Positions 1 to 4,401 of a stretch of DNA of 7,319 nt are shown piece by piece. Location of the stretch: positions 1 to 7,319 of the forward strand of contig JAQTNZ010000122.1 of NCBI GenBank assembly GCA_028713595.1. The letters run 5' to 3'. A model generated the notes under the pieces. It had not been told where the DNA came from. It saw only the letters and a list, made by a program, of their open reading frames with translations, and did not search any database. How positions within the stretch are numbered: position 1 is the stretch's first letter; each line of letters begins with the position of its first letter. The position numbers and the translations under genes are program-made. The DNA comes from Methylovulum sp. GTDB taxonomy: Bacteria > Pseudomonadota > Gammaproteobacteria > Methylococcales > Methylomonadaceae.

Positions 1-972
1 AATAATTTATTATTGAGTGGTGATGGTAATTTGCGTTCATATGTATTTGAAGAAAACGTGAGAGCATTTTTAGGAATTGATAATCCAGTAAATAAGTCTA
101 TATCAGATACTCTTAATAGTTCAGATTCTGCTACCCGTTTTCCTGTTCTTAATAATGGTATTACCGTAGTTAGTCCTGATGTTCGTATACAGGGAAGCAC
201 TCTCCACATAGAAAACTTTCAAATAGTTAATGGTTGCCAGACATCAAATGTGCTTTATGAGAATAGAGCCAAGTTAGATGATTCGATAATGGTTAGCATA
301 AAAGTCGTTGAAACAAAAAATGAAGACGTATTTTCCGATTTGGTGAGGGCATCGAACAGTCAGACAAAAGTTGAAGAAACACAATTTCTTTCTTTAAAAC
401 CTATCGTTAAGCGTATTGAAGCCTATTTTAATACATATGAAGGCAAAGATGGGCGTCTCTACTTTGAAAGGAGAGATAAGCAATACGTTGGTCGAGATAT
501 TCCGGCAGTTAGAACTTTCTCTCTTACTATTGCTTCAAAAAGTGTTGCTTCCTTATTTCTAAGGCGTCCAGATTTAGCTTATAGATACACTAAACGCATG
601 TATGAACTATTGTCAGATGATATATTTTCTGACGACACTAGAGAAGTAGTTTTTTATGCATCTTGCCTTACGTTATATCGCTTACACCTCCTTGTAGCTA
701 ATGCGGGCATACCTCAAAATATGCGTAAGTACAAGTGGCATATTTTAGTTTTAGTTGGTGCTATTGTAGCAGGAAAAGAAATTCCAAAGTTGAATTCAAA
801 ACATATAGAACCGTATTGTCAGAAAATTATTGATGCGTTTTCGAAATCAGGAAATTCTGCTTTGGAACCCTTTCGTCAATCTGTAGAGATAATTGATTCT
901 ATGGGTGATATTACTGATGATCGACTAAAGAGGCAAAGTGTGATGAATGAAATGCTAGGAAAAATCAATTAA
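1..972 (+). CDS. AIPR-family phage-resistance protein, C-terminal part (5' end outside window)
   Basis: The frame is open from the first base of the window to TAA at 970-972, giving 323 residues; the true start lies upstream, so the TTG at 13 should not be taken as the start. Family hallmarks are visible: FEENVRAFLG (nt 46-75), a VNKSI..TL stretch, LNNGITVVS (about nt 148-174) and QIVNGCQTSN (about nt 220-249). These match the core of the AIPR domain (named for abortive infection phage resistance). Members are usually about 550-700 residues, so roughly half the protein is seen. AIPR genes often sit in defence islands beside restriction-modification, Z1 or PD-(D/E)XK nuclease genes; such partners would be expected upstream, outside the window. 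The biochemical activity is not known with certainty. The gene is clearly richer in A+T than the minus-strand genes to its right, which suggests horizontal transfer. A strong terminator follows 36 bases after the stop. Confidence 0.88.
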   Translation, partial: NNLLLSGDGNLRSYVFEENVRAFLGIDNPVNKSISDTLNSSDSATRFPVLNNGITVVSPDVRIQGSTLHIENFQIVNGCQTSNVLYENRAKLDDSIMVSIKVVETKNEDVFSDLVRASNSQTKVEETQFLSLKPIVKRIEAYFNTYEGKDGRLYFERRDKQYVGRDIPAVRTFSLTIASKSVASLFLRRPDLAYRYTKRMYELLSDDIFSDDTREVVFYASCLTLYRLHLLVANAGIPQNMRKYKWHILVLVGAIVAGKEIPKLNSKHIEPYCQKIIDAFSKSGNSALEPFRQSVEIIDSMGDITDDRLKRQSVMNEMLGKIN

Positions 973-1008
973 CAAAACCCTAAATGCCAGGGGCATCTCA
1001 TAAAAAAT

Positions 1009-1057
1009 AAAAATACCCGCCATTCTGGCAGAGATTGCCGTAATGGCGGGTATTTTT
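1009..1057. terminator. Strong rho-independent terminator, bidirectional
   Basis: A perfect 16-bp inverted repeat (arms 1009-1024 and 1042-1057) encloses 17 bases, in which GGCA (1027-1030) and TGCC (1036-1039) can extend the stem around a five-base loop. The outer pairs are A-run against T-run, so a T-tract ends the hairpin on either strand. It ends the AIPR transcript and insulates what follows. Confidence 0.9.
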
Positions 1058-1167
1058 AAGGTCGCCATGCTTAACGGCTTGTCACACATTTGCAGCAAAG
1101 AGCCTGAAGCCCATGTAGATAATTGACTTTTTAAGGTTTTAAATTCGAAATTGCTGGATTTTTCAGC

Positions 1168-1195
1168 TTGCTTTCACGATTTTAATGTTTATACC
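1168..1195 (+). promoter_or_regulatory. Weak candidate sigma70 promoter for the MazE-like gene
   Basis: TTGCTT (1168-1173) and TATACC (1190-1195) are separated by 16 bases and lie about 34 bases before the ATG at 1229. Each hexamer is a partial match only. The position, after the strong terminator and just before the gene, is the main argument. A TTGACT at 1123-1128 has no good -10 partner. Confidence 0.25.
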
Positions 1196-1228
1196 AATAT
1201 CTAAACATAGTGGCGATGGAATTTGATT

Positions 1229-1483
1229 ATGACCGAAGTGACGCTGGATATAAAACAATGGGGCAATAACTTAGGTGTCAGTTTACCTGCGGCGATTGCG
1301 CGTGAGGCACATTTGCACGCCCATCAACGGGTACGGATAGCCGTGGTTGACGGGCAAATCATTATCACGCCCATGTCAGAAAAGCCGCTCACCTTAGAAG
1401 AGCGTCTGAATGCGTATGGCTCTGAACGGCACGGTGGCGAAGCGATGGTCACGACACAACGCGTGGGCGCGGAACAATGGTAA
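1229..1483 (+). CDS. mazE: MazE-type (AbrB/SpoVT-fold) antitoxin
   Basis: The protein has 84 residues from the ATG at 1229. I chose this over the in-frame TTG at 1223 because a TGGA ribosome-binding match (1217-1220) sits 8 bases upstream of the ATG. The N-terminal half has the swapped-hairpin DNA-binding signature of MazE: IKQWGNNLGVSLP, then an AIAREA helix, VRIAVVDGQIIITP, and the LTLEERL segment that starts the flexible toxin-binding tail. Length is normal for MazE (about 80 residues). MazE neutralises the MazF mRNA interferase and represses its own operon. No MazF frame follows: the ATG at 1477, which overlaps this gene's stop as in real mazEF pairs, stays open for only 13 codons. The gene is therefore an orphan antitoxin or the remnant of a module. 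More balanced base composition than the AIPR gene suggests a separate origin. Confidence 0.85.
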   Translation: MTEVTLDIKQWGNNLGVSLPAAIAREAHLHAHQRVRIAVVDGQIIITPMSEKPLTLEERLNAYGSERHGGEAMVTTQRVGAEQW

Positions 1484-1518
1484 CAGCCAGCAACGCATGG
1501 CTACCACCAGCTGCTTAA
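1477..1518 (+). pseudogene. Possible collapsed mazF toxin start
   Basis: The ATG at 1477-1479 overlaps the last codon and stop of the mazE-like gene in the arrangement ATGGTAA, the usual mazE-mazF junction. The frame reads M-V-T-A-S-N-A-W and stops at TAA 1516-1518 after 13 codons. I found no MazF core motif in any plus frame downstream. The reading as a toxin remnant rests on position and on the M-V start only; it may be chance. Confidence 0.3.
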
Positions 1519-1806
1519 CCTGCTCGGTGAGCGCCGTATTCAGTTATATGGCTGTTCTGGGTCATGGGGGTGCGGAATGTCGGCTGTAAGAATACCGCCA
1601 AACAACAAAACGATGCTTTGGACACAAAAGTAAAAGCGCAAAAGGCCGATAAAAAACCAAGTCCAACTAAGTTGTTGACCATGCTTTTGACTAGGTTTGC
1701 CCAGCATCATCAGCGATGGATGTCATTTTGCAGGTAAAGGAAAGTATGCCCAAGCATTGCCGATAGGGGCGGCCATTTTCAAAACGGGGCGGTTTTTGGT
1801 ACGGTC
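1519..1806. other. Stretch without a convincing gene; possible decayed coding DNA
   Basis: No frame of normal gene length with a start and ribosome binding site is present on either strand. Several plus frames give protein-like pieces broken by stops and frame changes, for example a lysine-rich piece around 1585-1665 (reading NTAKQQNDALDTKVKAQKAD) and a piece around 1700-1855 (GKGKYAQALPIGAAIFKTG). On the minus strand a short ATG frame of about 57 codons covers roughly 1540-1710, with no family I recognise. The pattern suggests a degenerated gene or mobile element, but I cannot name it. Confidence 0.35.
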
Positions 1807-1850
1807 AAACAGCAAGGCCGGATGGGTTATCCTATTCAGCCTTGCTGTTT
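1807..1850. terminator. Hairpin terminator after the first Roadblock gene
   Basis: A perfect 12-bp stem (1807-1818 with 1839-1850) encloses 20 bases, in which GGAT (1820-1823) can pair with ATCC (1829-1832). It begins 20 bases beyond the stop of the minus-strand Roadblock gene, the expected place for its terminator. The T-tract is short: three T on the minus strand, four on the plus strand. Confidence 0.65.
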
Positions 1851-1870
1851 TAACTGGCTGACAAAATACG

Positions 1871-2233
1871 TTAAATGACTAATTTGCCTTCCGCCGCCAT
1901 AACGCTACGGCGGGCCAAAGCCAAGTTGCTTTTGGATTTGTCCAACACCACATAGATGAAAACGCCTTCATATTTTTCAGTCGGGCGGATAATGTGGTAT
2001 TGCTTGCCAAGGGTAATCAGAATGTCTTCGATGTCATCTTTCAAGCCTAAGCTTTTCATGGTTTTCAGTTTTGAACGGACCACTTCGGAGTTGCCCGCCG
2101 CCGCCAATTCCATATCAATGCCTGTACCGGACGAACCCAATAACATGCCGCTGTTGCCATCAACTACAGCTGAAACCATCGCGCCGTCAATACCGGACAC
2201 CAATTGTTCTACGATTTCTTTAATATTGCTCAT
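1871..2233 (-). CDS. Roadblock/LC7-domain protein, copy 1
   Basis: A 120-residue protein that is almost entirely one Roadblock/LC7 (MglB-like) domain. It shows the opening helix (IKEIVEQLVSGIDG), a first strand pair reading AMVSAVVDGNSGMLLGSS, a long middle helix rich in Ala and Glu (about residues 39-62), then strands around DILITLGKQYHIIRP and GVFIYVVLDKS, and a final helix LALARRSVMAAE. Such proteins form homo- or heterodimers that regulate Ras-like small GTPases (MglB for MglA in Myxococcus) or act as scaffolds; they are cytoplasmic. The start is well supported: AAGGA (complement of 2240-2244) lies 6 bases before the ATG. It is the last gene of the minus-strand run and lies 107 bases after a second Roadblock gene; a hairpin follows. 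The partner GTPase is not in this window, so the exact role is unknown. Confidence 0.85.
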   Translation of the reverse strand: MSNIKEIVEQLVSGIDGAMVSAVVDGNSGMLLGSSGTGIDMELAAAGNSEVVRSKLKTMKSLGLKDDIEDILITLGKQYHIIRPTEKYEGVFIYVVLDKSKSNLALARRSVMAAEGKLVI

Positions 2234-2340
2234 TATTTTTCCTTTAGGTTATTGGCACAAAGAAACTACTGCTATCTGCCAACATACAATAGCAATAGGG
2301 GAAGGTCGTTTTTGCTAACAAGTTCTTGCGGTTTGGGCAT

Positions 2341-2748
2341 TTAGGCGCAATGTTCGGCGATCAGCCCCATATTGCGCTGTATGGCTATCCAGCCCATAGC
2401 GACGCTAGTGTTTTTGTTAGTGCTTAAGACGACCAGCAGGTCTGGTTTTTCAGGGATTACGGCCATAAAATGCCGTGTGTCCCCTGCATTGATACAGATG
2501 TCATTAATCGAATTGCTGACAGGTGTGCCAAGCTTGCCCGCTAGCAGCGATTCAATGGCGCGGACAGGTTTGCCACGCAACATTTCCACCGCCGCCGCCG
2601 CGAACGCTTCTAAATAAGAAGTGTTCAGGAAATCGACCTTGTGGGCGACCCCCAATGCTTGGCGGCTATTCATGTCGATGACCGCACAACCGAATACGCC
2701 ATCCATATCGGTGATAATGGTTTGTAAAATCTCGTCAAGTTTTGTCAT
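2341..2748 (-). CDS. Roadblock/LC7-domain protein, copy 2 (divergent paralogue)
   Basis: From the ATG at 2748 the protein has 135 residues. The layout matches copy 1: helix KLDEILQTIITDMDGV, strands GCAVIDMNSRQALGVA, a long helix of the type EAFAAAAVEMLRG (about residues 47-62), strands INDICINAGDTRHFMAVI and PDLLVVLSTN, and a closing helix ending in the C-terminus. Sequence identity to copy 1 is low, so this is an old duplication or a distinct dimer partner. An in-frame ATG at 2871 would add 41 residues, but that extension is polar, lacks the fold's pattern, and the alignment to copy 1 starts at 2748; I therefore chose the shorter start. Its ribosome site is weak (GGAA about 11 bases upstream). 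The two copies could form a heterodimer. The function is inferred from the domain only. Confidence 0.78.
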   Translation of the reverse strand: MTKLDEILQTIITDMDGVFGCAVIDMNSRQALGVAHKVDFLNTSYLEAFAAAAVEMLRGKPVRAIESLLAGKLGTPVSNSINDICINAGDTRHFMAVIPEKPDLLVVLSTNKNTSVAMGWIAIQRNMGLIAEHCA

Positions 2749-2781
2749 TATTGTTATTTTCCAGCAAATAGAAGAAGAGCT

Positions 2782-2798
2782 ATTGTTATATGAACAAT
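2782..2798. promoter_or_regulatory. Dyad upstream of Roadblock copy 2, overlapping a possible -10 box
   Basis: ATTGTT (2782-2787) and AACAAT (2793-2798) form a 6-bp inverted repeat with a 5-base spacer. On the minus strand it contains TATAAC (complement of 2785-2790), a fair -10 hexamer about 37 bases before the ATG at 2748. No good -35 box is present at 16-18 bases, so activation by a bound regulator is possible. This is a candidate operator only. Confidence 0.28.
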
Positions 2799-2908
2799 CG
2801 AACGTGACCCTATCATGTGCTTGCAAACCGGCAAAAGTCGGCGGCAGCTCATGACGGTTAAATCCCCTCATTTTACCATGTTCTTAAAATCCAAAAGCAT
2901 TGCCTTAA

Positions 2909-2930
2909 ATAAAAACCCAGGCTTTGGGTT
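2909..2930 (-). terminator. Rho-independent terminator after the 348-residue protein gene
   Basis: Read on the minus strand, AACCCA-AAGCC-TGGGTT forms a 6-bp stem with a 5-base loop (2914-2930), followed by the T-rich tract TTATTT. It lies about 74 bases past the stop at 3004 and separates that gene from the Roadblock pair, which therefore probably has its own promoter in 2749-2908. Confidence 0.6.
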
Positions 2931-3003
2931 GCAAATCATCACCCTAAGAGGCCGATAATGGGGCATTGCCGCTGTTGTCGGCAAACCTTCATCACGTTAA
3001 TTT

Positions 3004-4050
3004 TCAGCTTTTCAGATGGTTTTTAAGTTTGTCGAAAAAACTTTGTTTATGGGCGGTGGCGGTGCTTTTTTCCAGCAAACCGGCAATATGACAGGCGTTA
3101 TAAAAACTGTGCGCCGTCGCTAACGGTGTCCCTGTCGCTTGCGCCGCCTTGTCTAAAGGGGCGGCGTTTCTTTTCAGGAAGGTTGCCAGTTCCCTATAAG
3201 CGGTATCAGCGCCGCCTAAATAAGGCAGTTGTGCCAAACGGACGCTATCTTGGGCGCTATGGCCTTGTATCAACTGGCCTTGCGATAAGGTAAAGGCGGC
3301 GTACCAAATTAAATGGCTTAACGGCTGTGGTGACAGCGCGGCTTTTTTTACGGCCTTGTTTAACTCCGCTAAGGTAAGCGGCGTTTTTACGACGGCGCTA
3401 TCCAAGGTAAAAAAAGCTTCAAGTTCTTCTAAGGAGGCTTGGCAATAATAAGCTTTTTTATCAGGATAAACGAAAACCGGGTTGTGTTCAGGGCGCGTTT
3501 TCAGCATCAGCATAAAGGGCTGCGTGTTGGTTTCCAGCAAGTCTTTTAACACACCTTGTTGCGGATCAAACCACGCCGGTTTTTCGGCCTTCTTAACATT
3601 AGCCACAGGTTCTGCCGTCTCAGGTGTTGTCAAGGCAGTCTTAGGCGGGGGCTGGACAGGTTTTTGTTCGGGCTTGCTTTTGGGCGGACTGGGTATTTTG
3701 CTGTTGGGGGCGGCCAGCGGCTGGTTAGCCTGGAGGGCAAGCCGATTGAGCAGTTGGATTAATGCGTGTAGTCGCGGGGTGCGGTCGGTATCGGCCCACA
3801 CACTGTTGTCATTTATTTTGCTGGCATCGGTGCTGTAAAAGAGGCAACGCTCGCGCGGCATATTTTTTATGGCATTGGCCTGTGATTTGTCTAAGATAAG
3901 GTAAAAATCAGCCGCCGCTGTTTTGACGACTTGCCAAGGAGGCTGTAAGGCAAATTCGGCTAAATCGAGGATGGCGCAAAACTTTTCGGCATCATGCTTT
4001 CTAAAGCCGATGAGTTTAATGCTAATGAAACTATCATTTTCTATGTTCAT
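3004..4050 (-). CDS. Uncharacterised two-domain protein with proline-rich linker, beside Roadblock genes
   Basis: The protein has 348 residues with no signal peptide and no membrane segment, so it should be cytoplasmic. Three parts can be seen. Residues 7-105 begin with a strand (ISIKLIGF) and show alternating helices and strands (ADFYLILD, CLFYSTDA), resembling a receiver-like alpha/beta fold without an evident phosphorylation site. Residues 109-158 are a Pro/Lys/Thr-rich flexible linker. Residues 160-348 are mostly helical, starting with WFDPQQGVLKDLLE; the stretch TFLKRNAAPLDKAAQATGTP and the following helix (about 290-327) look like a helix-turn-helix or winged-helix unit. I do not recognise a named family. 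No ribosome site precedes the ATG; instead the start overlaps, as ATGA, the stop of a tiny upstream frame (4047-4202), which suggests translational coupling. A terminator follows, and two Roadblock genes come next on the same strand, so a shared regulatory role is plausible but unproven. Confidence 0.75.
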   Translation of the reverse strand: MNIENDSFISIKLIGFRKHDAEKFCAILDLAEFALQPPWQVVKTAAADFYLILDKSQANAIKNMPRERCLFYSTDASKINDNSVWADTDRTPRLHALIQLLNRLALQANQPLAAPNSKIPSPPKSKPEQKPVQPPPKTALTTPETAEPVANVKKAEKPAWFDPQQGVLKDLLETNTQPFMLMLKTRPEHNPVFVYPDKKAYYCQASLEELEAFFTLDSAVVKTPLTLAELNKAVKKAALSPQPLSHLIWYAAFTLSQGQLIQGHSAQDSVRLAQLPYLGGADTAYRELATFLKRNAAPLDKAAQATGTPLATAHSFYNACHIAGLLEKSTATAHKQSFFDKLKNHLKS

Positions 4051-4202
4051 TTAACAGAATGGATACTTGGTGTTATCGGATTGCTTGTCTGTCCAATATA
4101 CCCCGAAAGGCCGAAAAACAAAAACGCCACGCCAAATAATCGCCACCATCCCAGAAGCCAAAAACCGACAATCAGGAGACGTTACTTAGCCAAGGCCGCC
4201 AT
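4047..4202 (-). pseudogene. Tiny membrane-type reading frame with an in-frame TAA, coupled to the 348-residue gene
   Basis: On the minus strand, ATG at 4202-4200 reads M-A-A-L-A-K, then TAA (4184-4182), then stays open for 44 more codons to TGA at 4049-4047. The part after TAA encodes one strongly hydrophobic segment (IVGFWLLGWWRLFGVAFLFF) followed by a polar tail ending HSVK. The final TGA overlaps the ATG of the next gene as ATGA, a typical operon junction. Codon 7 could be a CAA-to-TAA change, which would make this a broken gene of 51 codons. Alternatively a non-ATG start after the TAA (for example CTG, or the internal GTG in the GVAF stretch) is used, or the frame is chance. No clear ribosome site is seen. 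I do not recognise the protein. Confidence 0.35.
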
Positions 4203-4401
4203 CAAGCATATACATCACGGTTAATCCTTTAGCAGGGCATTTCGGGCGATATGCAGTGGCCGTAAATGGTAAAAATGCCGATAAACAGTTTTATAAGCAA
4301 TTTTATCTTGGTAGGCATTATAATCCTATACAATGGGTAAGGGAACTTGTGAATAGGTTAGGTGTGTTTGCATTAGGCTGGAGCACTAAAGTGCTATGGG
4401 T
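4051..4401. other. 351-base gap between pbpC and the 348-residue protein gene
   Basis: Both flanking genes are on the minus strand, so this gap should hold the end of the pbpC transcript and the promoter of the next unit. The half nearer the 348-residue gene holds the tiny membrane-type frame described separately; the other half is AT-rich and holds a promoter candidate. A short palindrome at 4382-4395 lies just past the pbpC stop but has no T-tract. I see no other gene, RNA or repeat here. Confidence 0.6.
4325..4353 (-). promoter_or_regulatory. Candidate sigma70 promoter for the tiny frame and the 348-residue gene
   Basis: Read on the minus strand, TTCACA (complement of 4348-4353) matches the -35 consensus at five of six bases and is followed after 17 bases by TATAGG (complement of 4325-4330), four of six. 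Transcription would start near 4318, about 115 bases before the tiny frame and 270 before the 348-residue gene. A weaker alternative lies closer (TTGTTT at 4116-4121, TATATT at 4095-4100, spacer 15). Confidence 0.35.

Noticed and set aside
1956..2318. Plus-strand frame opposite Roadblock copy 1
   Set aside because: It mirrors the Roadblock domain, whose start and ribosome site are clear on the minus strand.
2749..2871. 41-residue N-terminal extension of Roadblock copy 2 (ATG at 2871)
   Set aside because: It is polar, lacks the fold pattern, and copy 1 aligns from the ATG at 2748; the extension would also cover the probable promoter region.
3482..3838. Plus-strand frame opposite the 348-residue gene
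   Set aside because: Antisense shadow of a well-supported minus-strand gene; its Gly/Leu-rich stretch mirrors the Pro/Lys linker codons.
3994..4224. Plus-strand frame crossing the start of the 348-residue gene
   Set aside because: No ribosome site and no family resemblance; the minus strand explains this DNA better.
4319..4324. Perfect TATAAT on the plus strand
   Set aside because: No -35 match at 16-18 bases upstream and no plus-strand gene downstream.
4382..4395. Palindrome AGCACTAAAGTGCT just past the pbpC stop, considered as a terminator
   Set aside because: The loop is only 2-4 bases, the stem is short, and no T-tract follows on the minus strand.
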